From the NCBI GenBank assembly GCA_036245095.1, contig BSWA01000001.1, forward strand, positions 1 to 64,000: a stretch of 64,000 bases of DNA, read 5' to 3'. The notes beneath the pieces are model-generated. The model made no database searches and was not told where the DNA came from. It saw only the letters and a program-made list of their open reading frames with translations. Positions 33,241 to 43,207 of the stretch are shown here, piece after piece (position 1 is the stretch's first letter; each line of letters starts with the position of its first letter). The position numbers and the translations under genes were made by a program. This stretch comes from Improbicoccus devescovinae. GTDB taxonomy: Bacteria > Bacillota > Clostridia > Oscillospirales > Acutalibacteraceae.

Positions 33241-34830
33241 TTATCCTCCTTCATTTTTTTCGAGATACTCATCTATTTCACTTTTTATCGTTGTAACTTT
33301 AGGACCAAAAATCACTTGAATCCCTTTACCTTTTGTTATAATACCCGCGGCGCCATTTTTTCTGAGCTCAGATTCTGACACTTTAGTTGTATCTTTAACT
33401 TCGACACGCAGCCGAGTTGCGCATGAGTCAATAGTTTCTATATTTCCGGCACCGCCCAAGCAATTGACGATTATAGCAGCAATATTTTGGTCCCAATTCA
33501 CATTTTTGTAATCTTCTTTTGTAAATAATTTGCTTTTTAAATCATCGGCCTCGCGACCAGGAGTCAGAAAATTGAATTTTATTATTAAAAATTTAAACAA
33601 AAAATAATAAATCCCAAAACAGCAGATCCCTAGAGGAAAAATATATATCCAATTTGTTTTTGTGTTGCCTTGAAATATACCAAACAGTAAATAATCTATA
33701 AGCCCGCCTGAAAAAGTGAGTCCGACCGAAATTTTACACATATAAGTTGCCATATGTGAGATCCCGGCCAACACGCAATGAGCCCCATATAATAACGGCG
33801 CCACGAACAAAAACGTAAATTCTATAGGCTCCGTGATGCCGGTCAATATAGACGTCAGCGCAGCAGAAAATAATAATCCCCCAATTATAGGCTTTTTATG
33901 CGGTTTTGATGTTGTATACATAGCTAGCGCTGCACCCGGAAGCCCGAAAATCATGAATAAAAATTCGCCGCTGAAAAATTTTGTTGCTTCTATACTAAAA
34001 AACTTCGTATTACCCGATGCAAGTTGTGCAAAAAAAATATTTTGAGCTCCTGAAATTGAGACCCCGTCTATTATTTCCGTGCCTCCAAGAGCTGTTTGCC
34101 AGAATGGCATATAAAATACATGATGTAATCCAAATGGTATTAAACTTCTTTTTATTATGCCGTACACTAAAATTCCGATGGGCCCGGATTTGCCTACTAT
34201 TCCGCTCGATGAAAACATTAAATTTTGTATAATTGGCCACAAATAAAACATGATAAAGCCAATAAATATATGAAATATAGCCGAAATTATAGGCACGAAT
34301 CTTATGCCACTAAAAAAAGATAAATAATCTGGGAATTTAATTTTATAAAATTTATTATGCAACCATCCTACTAGCAAACCCACTAAAATTCCACCGAAAA
34401 CTCCCATATTTAATGTTACTATTCCACAAGTATTCGTGATATTTGTACCGATTATTTCAGCATTAAGTTGCCCAGATAATTTTAACATCGAAGATATTAC
34501 TGTATGCATGCTTAAAAATGCAATTAATCCTGAGAGCGCCGCTGCTGCTTTTTCACTTTTAGCCATACCAAGAGCTACGCCGACAGCAAATATAATAGGC
34601 AAATTCCCGAAAATCACATTTCCAACTGATGACATTACTTCCAAAATATAATTCAAAAAAGTTCCTGTTCCTAGAAGCCAGCCCAAATTATAAGAAGCCA
34701 CCGTAGTTTGATTTGTAAACGAAGCGCCTATGCCTAGTAATAATCCTGCGATCGGCAATAATGCGATTGGTAGCATAAAAGAACGACCTATACTTTGTAA
34801 AATACTAAAAATCGCACTTTGTTTTTTCAC
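33241..34830 (-). CDS. PTS glucose/N-acetylglucosamine-type permease IIBC
   Basis: 529 residues. IIC membrane domain first (SFMLPIALLPIAGLLLGIGA, LSGLIAFLSMHTVI, RSLIPFGLHHVFYMPFWQTA with the GLHH site, FGLPGAALAMYTTSKPHKKP, GITEPIEFTFLFVAPLLYGA), then the IIB domain (GGAGNIETIDSCATRLRVEV with the phospho-cysteine). It imports and phosphorylates a glucose- or GlcNAc-type sugar. GTG 34830 follows GGAGG. The matching IIA is a separate gene just upstream, so the set is IIA plus IIBC on one transcript; the substrate is not determined by sequence alone. Confidence 0.9.
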   Translation of the reverse strand: MKKQSAIFSILQSIGRSFMLPIALLPIAGLLLGIGASFTNQTTVASYNLGWLLGTGTFLNYILEVMSSVGNVIFGNLPIIFAVGVALGMAKSEKAAAALSGLIAFLSMHTVISSMLKLSGQLNAEIIGTNITNTCGIVTLNMGVFGGILVGLLVGWLHNKFYKIKFPDYLSFFSGIRFVPIISAIFHIFIGFIMFYLWPIIQNLMFSSSGIVGKSGPIGILVYGIIKRSLIPFGLHHVFYMPFWQTALGGTEIIDGVSISGAQNIFFAQLASGNTKFFSIEATKFFSGEFLFMIFGLPGAALAMYTTSKPHKKPIIGGLLFSAALTSILTGITEPIEFTFLFVAPLLYGAHCVLAGISHMATYMCKISVGLTFSGGLIDYLLFGIFQGNTKTNWIYIFPLGICCFGIYYFLFKFLIIKFNFLTPGREADDLKSKLFTKEDYKNVNWDQNIAAIIVNCLGGAGNIETIDSCATRLRVEVKDTTKVSESELRKNGAAGIITKGKGIQVIFGPKVTTIKSEIDEYLEKNEGG

Positions 34831-34860
34831 AAAAAAACCTCCTGATTCGTCATGATTTTG

Positions 34861-35358
34861 TTATTTTTTCACATACTTAATAATTTCGGTTTCTGACGCG
34901 ATAACTTCTCCATAATTAAATTCAAAATCACAAAAATTGTCACTATTAAGAATTACTACAGGAGTACACGGATTATACCCGGATTGAGTAATATAATCAA
35001 TATCTATATTTGAAATTTCAGTTTTTATATTTACTTTTTGTGTATTTTTAACAAAATTTTTGAATCCTTTACCTTTTAATTCTACAGTATTTATGCCTAT
35101 ATGCACTAAAACTTCCAAACCATCGGCACCAACAATTGTATATGCATGATTAGTTGCGAAAACTTGCACAATTTTCCCGTCAATCGGCGAGAAAACTTTT
35201 ACATGCGCATTTTCAACCGTGTTTTCAGGAATTATTACTAAACCCGGGCCTAATATGCGCTGTGCAAAAACATCATCAGGAGCTTCTTCTATCGGTTTAG
35301 CGACACCCGTAATAGGAGATTTAATATATTTGTATTTTTTTTTGTGAAAATTAAACAT
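34861..35358 (-). CDS. PTS IIA component, glucose family
   Basis: 165 residues. SPITGVAKPIEEAPDDVFAQ, ILGPGLVIIPENTVENAHVK, VFSPIDGKIVQVFATNHAYT and VLVHIGINTVELKGKGFKNF with both active-site histidines (NHA, VHIG) are present. It takes phosphate from HPr and passes it to IIB. It precedes the IIBC gene by 31 bp. A run of about 17 Ts at 35387-35403 lies upstream, at the murB end. The N-terminal tail (MFNFHKKKYKY) is slightly longer than usual. Confidence 0.93.
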   Translation of the reverse strand: MFNFHKKKYKYIKSPITGVAKPIEEAPDDVFAQRILGPGLVIIPENTVENAHVKVFSPIDGKIVQVFATNHAYTIVGADGLEVLVHIGINTVELKGKGFKNFVKNTQKVNIKTEISNIDIDYITQSGYNPCTPVVILNSDNFCDFEFNYGEVIASETEIIKYVKK

Positions 35359-35400
35359 AAAATATCCTCTTTTATATAAAAAAATATATTTTTTTTTTTT

Positions 35401-36312
35401 TTACTCTTGACCTAAAAATTTCACTTCTGTTTTAAGATTTACTCCAGTTTTTCTATACACTGTATTTTGAACATATTCGATTAATTTCAAAACATCAGTA
35501 GCACTTGAATTATTTTTATTAATTATAAATCCCGAATGCTTTTCGCTTACTTGAGCACCCCCAATACTTGCGCCTTTTAGACCGCATTCTTGAATTAAAG
35601 TCCCAGCAAAGTATCCAGGAGGACGCTTAAATATACTCCCAGCACTTGGATATTCAAGCGGTTGTTTGCTATTCCGACGTTGATTATAATCTATCATTTT
35701 ATTTGTGATTTCTGTTTTATCGCCATGATTTAACTCAAAAATTCCAGACATAATTACTAGTTTTTCGTCTGTATAATTACTTTTTCTGTAAGAAAAGTCA
35801 AAATCTTGCTTATTAAAACTCGAAATTTTACCCGTTAATTCTATATGAGAACTACTGTGAATTACTTGCGAAATTTCCCCATCATATGCTCCTGCATTCA
35901 TATAAATCGCGCCGCCGCAGGTCCCGGGGATGCCGTATGCAAATTCTATGCCTGTTAATCCATGATTTTTAGCAAATACACAAATATCTGATAATAATAC
36001 TGCGCTGCCGGCTTTAATATATTTCTCGTCGATAATTTCCAGTTTTTTAAATTCGCCGTCTAATTTAAATACTATTCCTCTATAACCTTTGTCTAAAACT
36101 ACTAAATTTGTACCCGATCCTAATACGAAAAATGGCAATTTTTTCTTATTAATTAATTTTATTAATTCTATTAAACTTTCCTTATTATAAATATTTATAA
36201 AAACATCTGCAGGGCCTCCTATTTTGAAACTAGTATATTTTTTCAAGCTTTCATTAATTATCACTCTGCATCCTAAATTTTCAGCACACCGAATTATTGG
36301 TACATATTTCAT
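35401..36312 (-). CDS. murB: UDP-N-acetylenolpyruvoylglucosamine reductase
   Basis: 303 residues from ATG 36312, preceded by GGTGA at 8 bases; the upstream TTG (36327) is a weaker choice. FAD-binding blocks FKIGGPADVFINIYNK, FFVLGSGTNLVVLDKGYRGI and IEFAYGIPGTCGGAIYMNAG, the YRKS motif (FSYRKSNYTDE) with the substrate-binding residues, and SAGSIFKRPPGYFAGTLIQE, proper for the short (type II) class. It reduces UDP-GlcNAc-enolpyruvate to UDP-MurNAc. It is the neighbour of pyrH and the PTS genes, 44 bp after pyrH. Confidence 0.96.
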   Translation of the reverse strand: MKYVPIIRCAENLGCRVIINESLKKYTSFKIGGPADVFINIYNKESLIELIKLINKKKLPFFVLGSGTNLVVLDKGYRGIVFKLDGEFKKLEIIDEKYIKAGSAVLLSDICVFAKNHGLTGIEFAYGIPGTCGGAIYMNAGAYDGEISQVIHSSSHIELTGKISSFNKQDFDFSYRKSNYTDEKLVIMSGIFELNHGDKTEITNKMIDYNQRRNSKQPLEYPSAGSIFKRPPGYFAGTLIQECGLKGASIGGAQVSEKHSGFIINKNNSSATDVLKLIEYVQNTVYRKTGVNLKTEVKFLGQE

Positions 36313-36355
36313 GTTTATATTCACCAATATTATTAAATAAATTTTGATAATTTTA

Positions 36356-37066
36356 TTAATTGCATATATAAGTTCCTATGCTCGATCCCTCTAAAATATT
36401 ACGTATATTCTTTAGTTCTTGTATATTAAACACACAAATAGGAATATTATGTTCGCGACATAAAATTATAGCAGAACTGTCCAAAATTTTTATATTTTTT
36501 TTCAAAATTTCGTTAAAACTTATTTTATCATAAAGCGCAGAATCCGCATTTAATTTGGGATCTTCGGCATAAACGCCATTTACGTTTGTAGCTTTTAGAA
36601 TAATATCAGCATTTATTTCAGCAGCCCGAATCGCTGCAGCTGTATCAGTTGAAAAAAATGGGTTCCCGGTGCCTGCTGCGAATATTACTACTTTGTGTTT
36701 ACTTAAAGATTTTAATATTTTTTTAATATTTTTTTTGCCTGCTATATTGCTAATTTGAATTGCTGATGATATAATATATTTTATATTATTTTTTTGTAAG
36801 TATTCGCCTAATATAAGCGCATTTTGCACGGTCGCGAGCACACCAATTTGATCTGATATCACTCGATTTATATCATTAACAGTATCCCGACCGCGCCAAA
36901 TATTTCCGCCACCAATTACTATGCCTATTTGTGCGCCAAGATTTACACATTTACCAATTTCTTTGCATATTTTATCCAAAAAATCAAAACTAATTATTTT
37001 TTTTTTAGTATTATCTGCTAAAGATTCACCGCTTAATTTTAATATAATTCGTTCATAATTTAACAT
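36356..37066 (-). CDS. pyrH: uridylate kinase
   Basis: 236 residues. ERIILKLSGESLADNTKKKI, QIGIVIGGGNIWRGRDTVND, IGVLATVQNALILGEYL, VVIFAAGTGNPFFSTDTAAA, and ILKATNVNGVYAEDPK are the UMP kinase motifs of the amino acid kinase fold. It phosphorylates UMP for pyrimidine supply. It usually sits upstream of frr and uppS, but here lies 11 kb away between gyrA and murB. Its start follows a weak AGGAG-like site. Confidence 0.96.
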   Translation of the reverse strand: MLNYERIILKLSGESLADNTKKKIISFDFLDKICKEIGKCVNLGAQIGIVIGGGNIWRGRDTVNDINRVISDQIGVLATVQNALILGEYLQKNNIKYIISSAIQISNIAGKKNIKKILKSLSKHKVVIFAAGTGNPFFSTDTAAAIRAAEINADIILKATNVNGVYAEDPKLNADSALYDKISFNEILKKNIKILDSSAIILCREHNIPICVFNIQELKNIRNILEGSSIGTYICN

Positions 37067-37124
37067 AAAAACTCCTAATTTAATTTTAATTTTTAGAAAT
37101 TTTGAATATAATTTGCCAAAAATA

Positions 37125-39542
37125 TTAATTTTCTTTGGGTATATTTACTACTGATACTATACGTGAATCTTCTTCTAATTTCATTATTCTCACTCCTTTA
37201 GATGGCCTAGAACACTGTCTAACTGTATCTACGGGAACCCGTATTACTATGCCGTTCGATGCAATTATTATTAAATCCTGATCAAGATTTATATTTAAAA
37301 TACAAGCCACAGGGCCATGTTTGCTCGTATGATAATTAGTCAATCCGAGGCCTCCTCTAGATTGAATTCTATAATCAGAAGCCAGTGAAATCCTGCCATT
37401 ACCATTTGATGCAATAGTCAAAATCAGGTCTGTATCCTCCGCGGTCGCCATGCCAACGATGTAATCATTTTTTGCAAGTTTTATACCTCTGACTCCACGG
37501 CCAGAGCGGCCTATTACGCGAATATCAGATTCCCGAAATCTTATTGCTTTGCCATTTTGCGATGCTAGTAAAATATTTTGGTTACCATCTGTAACTTTTA
37601 TCCATGATAACTCATCGCCCTCATCTAAGTCAAGCGAAATAAGACCATTTTTTCTAACTTTGTTAAAAGCATCCAATTTTGTGCGTTTAATTACGCCAAA
37701 TTTAGTTATCATTACTAAGAAATTATCAGCATCAAAGTCCTCAACTTTTATAAAAGCACTAATCGTCTCATCTTTTGCCAAATTCAATAAATTTACTATA
37801 TTAATCCCCTTAGAAATCCTAGTGCTTTCGGGAATTTCGAAGCATCTACATCTGTATACTTTGCCAAAATTCGTGAAAAATAAAATATAATCATGACTAT
37901 CAGCGATTAATATTTCATCGGCCACATCGCTGTCTTGTTTTATAACTCCAGTAATTCCGCGGCCTCCGCGTCGCTGGCTGCGATATATATTAGGATCCTG
38001 AGTTTTTATATAACCTAGCTTTGTTTTAATAATAACACGGTCCCCATGAGGAATCAAGTCTATAATTTTCATATCTGATTCGGAATTTAAAATTTCAGTG
38101 CGCCGCTTGTCGTTAAATCTTTGTTTGATTTCGAGAATTTCTTTTTTTAAAATTTCCAAAAGCTTAGATTTTTCATCAAGTATTGCCTGAAGTTCGACTA
38201 TTTTCGCCAATAATTCTGTGATTTCATCTTGAATTTTAATTCGTTCAAGCCCCGTGAGCTTCCCTAATGGCATTTGAATTATAGCCTGAGTCTGAATATC
38301 GCTAAATTCGAAGCGTTCAATCAGTTTGGTTTTTGCCTCGGGAATAGATTTAGAACTTCTTAATATCGAAATTACTAGGTCTATATTATCAATCGCAATT
38401 TTAAGAGCCTCTAAAATATGGACTCGCGTTTTGATTTTTTTTAATTCAAATTTTGTCCGCCGGGTAATTATTTCTACCTGGAAGTCTATATATATTTTCA
38501 GGCATTGCTTTAAATTCAAAACTTTGGGTTCTCCGTTTACAATTGCAAGCATGATAACTCCGAAAACTATTTGTAATTGAGTAAAATTATACAACTGATT
38601 AAGCGCAACTTGTGCAGAAACACCATGCCGAACCGTAATTTCAATACACATTCCATCGCGATCAGAATAATCCTCGATTTTAGTAATACTATCTATTTTT
38701 TTATCTTTAATTTGAGCAGCAATATTTTCAATTAATCTGGCTTTATTAACTTGATACGGGATCTCCGTAACATGAATTTTTTCCCGCCCATTTTCGTTAA
38801 TAATTTCCGTTGTTGACCTAAGAATTATTTTCCCGCGTCCGGTATTATAAGCATCATGAATTCCTGAGATGCCCATAATTTTTCCACCGGTAGGGAAATC
38901 GGGGCCGGCCACGCAAGTCATAAGCTCACTAAGCTCCACATCGGGATTATCGATCATAAGGCAAATGGCATCGACAATTTCGCCCAAATTATGCGACGGT
39001 ATATTTGTAGCCATGCCTACAGCTATACCCGTCGAGCCATTAACTAATAAATTTGGGAATCTAGAAGGCAACACAGAGGGTTCAGTAAGTCTGCCGTCAT
39101 AATTCGGTACAAAATCAACAGTTTCTTTTTCGATGTCTGTAAGACTTTCGTGCGAAATTTTGCTCATCCGAGCCTCTGTGTACCTATACGCAGCAGGCGG
39201 ATCTCCGTCCACAGAGCCAAAATTTCCATGGCCCTCAACCAATGTATATCTCATCGAAAAACTCTGAGCCATCCGGACAAGCGCATCATAAACACCGCTG
39301 TCGCCATGAGGATGATACCGACCAAGCACAGAACCTACAGTATCAGCGCATTTTCTGAATGGACTGTTAGCCGTAACATTATTTTCAAAAAGTGTGTATA
39401 AAATCCTACGATGCACAGGCTTCAGGCCGTCGCGAGCATCGGGCAAGGCGCGGGAGACAATCACGGACATGGAATAATCTAAAAACGAACGCTCCATTTC
39501 AGTTTTTATATCCACATTTATTATACGTTCAAATTCTGTCAT
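37125..39542 (-). CDS. gyrA: DNA gyrase subunit A
   Basis: 805 residues from ATG 39542 (AAGGA upstream); two codons further up is a TTG. The active-site tyrosine is in DPPAAYRYTEARMSKIS, preceded by HGNFGSVDGD, RALPDARDGLKPVHRRILYT and GRYHPHGDSGVYDALVRMAQ. The quinolone pocket reads H-P-H-G-D-S-G-V-Y-D-A. The C-terminal beta-pinwheel is present, with SQRRGGRGITGV close to the GyrA-box type. GyrB is not in the window. The gene heads the minus-strand run ending with pyrH and murB, and is preceded by a 230-bp AT-rich, gene-free stretch shared with the divergent lipase. Confidence 0.97.
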   Translation of the reverse strand: MTEFERIINVDIKTEMERSFLDYSMSVIVSRALPDARDGLKPVHRRILYTLFENNVTANSPFRKCADTVGSVLGRYHPHGDSGVYDALVRMAQSFSMRYTLVEGHGNFGSVDGDPPAAYRYTEARMSKISHESLTDIEKETVDFVPNYDGRLTEPSVLPSRFPNLLVNGSTGIAVGMATNIPSHNLGEIVDAICLMIDNPDVELSELMTCVAGPDFPTGGKIMGISGIHDAYNTGRGKIILRSTTEIINENGREKIHVTEIPYQVNKARLIENIAAQIKDKKIDSITKIEDYSDRDGMCIEITVRHGVSAQVALNQLYNFTQLQIVFGVIMLAIVNGEPKVLNLKQCLKIYIDFQVEIITRRTKFELKKIKTRVHILEALKIAIDNIDLVISILRSSKSIPEAKTKLIERFEFSDIQTQAIIQMPLGKLTGLERIKIQDEITELLAKIVELQAILDEKSKLLEILKKEILEIKQRFNDKRRTEILNSESDMKIIDLIPHGDRVIIKTKLGYIKTQDPNIYRSQRRGGRGITGVIKQDSDVADEILIADSHDYILFFTNFGKVYRCRCFEIPESTRISKGINIVNLLNLAKDETISAFIKVEDFDADNFLVMITKFGVIKRTKLDAFNKVRKNGLISLDLDEGDELSWIKVTDGNQNILLASQNGKAIRFRESDIRVIGRSGRGVRGIKLAKNDYIVGMATAEDTDLILTIASNGNGRISLASDYRIQSRGGLGLTNYHTSKHGPVACILNINLDQDLIIIASNGIVIRVPVDTVRQCSRPSKGVRIMKLEEDSRIVSVVNIPKEN

Positions 39543-39785
39543 AAACAAATCCTTTATTTATAAATAAAATTTAATATAATTCTTGATAAGAATATCATAA
39601 TCTCAAAATTAAATCAATTATTTTTCATGAAAACAAAAAAAGAAATTATTTTTTTATTAATTTTATACAAAATTATTGTATTTATTAATTTAATATTATA
39701 TAATACTTAAGTTAAAATATATATTCTCATTTACATAAATTTATTTAAATTAATCGAAGTTTATGTTTGGAGCGTGTTTTTACAT

Positions 39786-40724
39786 ATGAATTTTTTTAGT
39801 AAAATAAAATTGTTTATGTGCTTTATTTTTTTAAATTCTATAACTTTAGCTAGCGATTTGAATAAAAAAGAAGATATAACCGATAGACATTTGTTAATAT
39901 TATCTAATATAATCTATGAAAACTCGGAGCCTGAAACAGTTAAAGAGTTAATCAAAAATTACAAGAACCATTATGAAATCCCGTATAAAAAGCCGATTTC
40001 TTTATTTAGTAGCAAAGAATTCAAAGATTTGAAAATTATTCAGCGTGAGATAAATAAAACAACCGAGCGACATCGGGGATTTTCGGCAGTAACATTCCAA
40101 AAAGACAATAATATAATTATAGTCTTCAGAGGTTCCGACCAATATTTCAGGGAAAACGTGAGTTATCTAATCCCGAAAAAAGAGCATGCGCAGGCTAAGT
40201 ATGCTATTAAATATATAAAAAAGCTGATTAACATGCATGTAATTACTCAAGATACCAATTTGTATTTCACTGGCCATTCTCTAGGAGGCTATCTAGCTTT
40301 GTATGCATCAGGAGTGCTTTTAAATATGCAAATAAAAGGCGATAAAATCACGTTTATTAAAAAAAATGATGAAACCAAGCCATATCCGGGGGACATCGAT
40401 TTTAAATCTTGCATAAAAAAAATAGTTATATTTAATGGCCTGGGTTTGGCGACTAGTACGAATTTGAAAATAAAAAATAGCTTATTAAATATAAAAGACA
40501 AAATATATGCCTACAGACTCAAAGGAGACCCCATTTCTTTATTTGGCATGCATTTTAGTGACCAAATTGAATTTATATGTCCTAATATATATGACGAAGT
40601 TCACAATAAATATTATTATTTTTTGGTTGGTTCGCACAATTGTTATCATTTTTTTAAACTAGATTATTTCAAGTTAAATTCAAACAAATTGAGTACATCA
40701 GAGTTAATCACAGCTTCAAATTAA
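39786..40724 (+). CDS. exported class 3-type lipase/serine hydrolase
   Basis: About 312 residues. A signal peptide is visible (NFFSKIKLFMCFIFLNSITL, then AS at the cut). The alpha/beta-hydrolase core has a substrate-side FRGSD (oxyanion region, IIIVFRGSDQYF) and the nucleophile elbow LYFTGHSLGGYLALYASGV. A DUF2974/Mbeg1-like or fungal lipase-type fold is likely. The ATG at 39786 follows GGAGCG; GTG 39774 is possible. It stands alone between divergent gyrA and convergent nrdG, 10 bp from nrdG's stop. Its exported nature means it acts on outside lipids, possibly the host's. Confidence 0.8.
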   Translation: MNFFSKIKLFMCFIFLNSITLASDLNKKEDITDRHLLILSNIIYENSEPETVKELIKNYKNHYEIPYKKPISLFSSKEFKDLKIIQREINKTTERHRGFSAVTFQKDNNIIIVFRGSDQYFRENVSYLIPKKEHAQAKYAIKYIKKLINMHVITQDTNLYFTGHSLGGYLALYASGVLLNMQIKGDKITFIKKNDETKPYPGDIDFKSCIKKIVIFNGLGLATSTNLKIKNSLLNIKDKIYAYRLKGDPISLFGMHFSDQIEFICPNIYDEVHNKYYYFLVGSHNCYHFFKLDYFKLNSNKLSTSELITASN

Positions 40725-40733
40725 ATATATAAT

Positions 40734-41252
40734 TTATGAAATTCTTACAGCAAATTGATTCTTTGATGCAAGTATTATTCCTAAAATTTTATCAAATTTG
40801 GGCTCTGAGTTCGGTATAAATCTCCCGAATTTTATTATTATGTTGTTAAATTGCCTTAAAATTTCCACATTTTCCTCAATTTCATGTTCATAATAACCAG
40901 TATAAATTACGATGTCATCATTACATTTATTAATTCTACAATAATTAATAAAATCATAAATCTCATTGAAGCTTAAAAACGGTTCCATACCACCGAAAAC
41001 TATCGAACGAGTTATCTTATTAGTAATATATCTCAAAAATATATTTTTTATTTTAAATTTTTTGTTTGGAAGTTGCGAATATTCATAATTCTGGCATTGC
41101 TTCGGACTTAAGCCGAGCTCATTAAAACATTTGAAATCACACATAGGCATCCCGATTAACATAGAAGCCAATTTATAATCCTGAAATGTTTCATCCACGA
41201 TTGTTTTAACACAAATTTCACAATCTTCCAACGTATTTTTAATATTATTCAA
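40734..41252 (-). CDS. nrdG: anaerobic ribonucleotide reductase activase-like radical SAM protein
   Basis: 172 residues. The cluster region reads MPMCDFKCFNELGLSPKQCQ, a C-x3-C-x9-C spacing instead of the canonical C-x3-C-x2-C of NrdG; this matches the divergent 4Fe-4S family that travels with class III reductases in some Firmicutes. Later comes RSIVFGGMEPFLSFNEIYDF (the GGEP-like SAM-binding element) and DIVIYTGYYEHEI. It would generate the glycyl radical in NrdD. It overlaps the nrdD end by 8 bp, starting at TTG 41252. Confidence 0.82.
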   Translation of the reverse strand: MNNIKNTLEDCEICVKTIVDETFQDYKLASMLIGMPMCDFKCFNELGLSPKQCQNYEYSQLPNKKFKIKNIFLRYITNKITRSIVFGGMEPFLSFNEIYDFINYCRINKCNDDIVIYTGYYEHEIEENVEILRQFNNIIIKFGRFIPNSEPKFDKILGIILASKNQFAVRIS

Positions 41253-43149
41253 AATTAAACCACTCGCGGTTATTAAATTCTTGTTTACGCTCTTTGCTAT
41301 ATGCCGAAAATGGTACTAAAAATCCTACAATTCTCGAATAAGTATCAACCGGTCTTTCGCCGCATGTTGGACAAATTTCCGAAATAAACGCATGCTCCTC
41401 CGCGCACACTGAGATCTTTCGATTATAGGCAAAATATATTACGCCAGATTTAGCGATAAAATTCAATAAATCCCAAGCCTGCTCCTCTGAAGCGAAATCG
41501 CCAGCCAAATTAATATGTGAAATCTGGCCGCCGCCGCATTCTTTGTCGAGAATAGCGCCGAGTCTTATTTTTTCCTGTAAATTGCATTTTTCTATTAACG
41601 GAATCCATTGGTTAGAATAAATAAAATATTGAGTTTCTTCGGGAAATAATTGTTTATCTTTATTACAAAGAACTACATTGGCCCGTTCCGCAGGCACAGC
41701 TTCTACATTTATGCTATAATTAAAGTCATATGAGTCTTTAATTTTGTTAATTGTGCCCAAAATTTCCAAAGCAAAATCAAGGCCCTGTTTTGAATAAAAT
41801 TTATTGCCCAATTCATCGGTATTTATAAAGCCAAAATCCTCAATGGCCTCATACATTGCGGTAATTCCAATAGTATTATACTGTTTTTTCAGGTCGATCA
41901 GCCCATGAGTATAATTAGGAAGCAATCCGTTTTTTATGTTTTCGGTAATTATATCTCTCACAATATCGAGCGTCTTTATGCATATGTCTATTCTTTCTGT
42001 CAAAATTTGTATAAATTTACTAGTATTTTTACCGCTGTCAATAGAAATTCGTCTAAGATTCACAGTATTTGCTTTAACGCTACCAATAGATAACGATGTT
42101 CCGCCAATTGAATTTATAAATGCTTTTAATTTTGAACTATTTGAAATTAATCTGCAACAATTAGAGATGCTTGTTATGTCATTTCCTACATAAAAATTGC
42201 TATCATACCACTTCATATTATGCAAATTGCACCAACGAGCAAACTCTTCATCGACGAACTTACCATCTTGAAAAAGCAATGAAAACGTCAAAACGGGGAA
42301 AGTCATCATAGTTGTATTTCGAATCTCCGACACGACTTCCATGAAAATTTTCTGATGTTCGATTATGCCATCTATATGATCTATGACATATTCACCATTA
42401 GGAAAAATTCTCCCACCGAAAAGTTCTATCAAATAATTCCGATCCATGACAGTAATATTTGAAAAAGCACATTCTGTAACCCGCAAATATGGCTGATTCA
42501 AATCAAATATAAATTTCTGAAAATACTGACGTCTATAATACTCAGGATCCTGCAAATAAAAATTATTTTTAACATCATTGTACCAAAAATAATAAGAATA
42601 CAACAAATAACTAGGCAATCCTACAGCGCCGCTTGTGCGATTTGATGCCCAACTTATAAATTCAAGCACATGATCATTAAAAGTAGTCAAATGCTTAGGA
42701 GCCTCTGTTTTAAATTTATTAATAAAAAATAGGCCTTTTTCCACCAATTTATCAAGATCATATGCATAACAATACGGCAGGAATCCAACGCTAGAGGCAT
42801 CATGAAGATAATATTCTCCATTCCAATCACCCCTAAGCCACTTTTGAGCAGATTCAAGGCCATATTTAATTTTCATATTTTTAAAAATTTTATTATAAGA
42901 AATCAGCTTTGTATGCGGCTTTATCATATCCGAGAGCATCGTCCGAACATCGTAAGTAGAGCTATTTGCATTTGCATCTATACTAGTGTCCGCGACGTTA
43001 TTTGAGGCAATGAAATTTTGTATATAATCCACAAAATTCAAATTAGAATTGGCGAATCCGTTCATTAATTCGAATTTTTCGCCATACTCTTGTTTCAAAA
43101 TTTCGACAAAATCAACAAAATCTTTATCAAATTTTAAATTTATTTTCAT
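41245..43149 (-). CDS. nrdD: anaerobic (class III) ribonucleoside-triphosphate reductase
   Basis: 634 residues, the shorter form without an obvious N-terminal ATP-cone. The active-site region has CAYDLDKLVEKGL (YLHDASSVGFLPYCYAYD), NQPYLRVTECAFSN and ISNCCRLI. The C-terminus carries the zinc-binding CAEEHAFISEICPTCG and the glycyl-radical region around YSRIVGFLVPFSAYS (glycine near residue 609). It makes deoxynucleotides in the absence of oxygen. It forms an operon with the downstream activase and the upstream glutaredoxin-like gene, behind a promoter with NrdR-type boxes. Confidence 0.93.
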   Translation of the reverse strand: MKINLKFDKDFVDFVEILKQEYGEKFELMNGFANSNLNFVDYIQNFIASNNVADTSIDANANSSTYDVRTMLSDMIKPHTKLISYNKIFKNMKIKYGLESAQKWLRGDWNGEYYLHDASSVGFLPYCYAYDLDKLVEKGLFFINKFKTEAPKHLTTFNDHVLEFISWASNRTSGAVGLPSYLLYSYYFWYNDVKNNFYLQDPEYYRRQYFQKFIFDLNQPYLRVTECAFSNITVMDRNYLIELFGGRIFPNGEYVIDHIDGIIEHQKIFMEVVSEIRNTTMMTFPVLTFSLLFQDGKFVDEEFARWCNLHNMKWYDSNFYVGNDITSISNCCRLISNSSKLKAFINSIGGTSLSIGSVKANTVNLRRISIDSGKNTSKFIQILTERIDICIKTLDIVRDIITENIKNGLLPNYTHGLIDLKKQYNTIGITAMYEAIEDFGFINTDELGNKFYSKQGLDFALEILGTINKIKDSYDFNYSINVEAVPAERANVVLCNKDKQLFPEETQYFIYSNQWIPLIEKCNLQEKIRLGAILDKECGGGQISHINLAGDFASEEQAWDLLNFIAKSGVIYFAYNRKISVCAEEHAFISEICPTCGERPVDTYSRIVGFLVPFSAYSKERKQEFNNREWFNFE

Positions 43150-43207
43150 ATTTTGAACAAAACAAAAAATGCAAATTTCAATTATTCAAAACTCGCGATT
43201 TCTGTTT

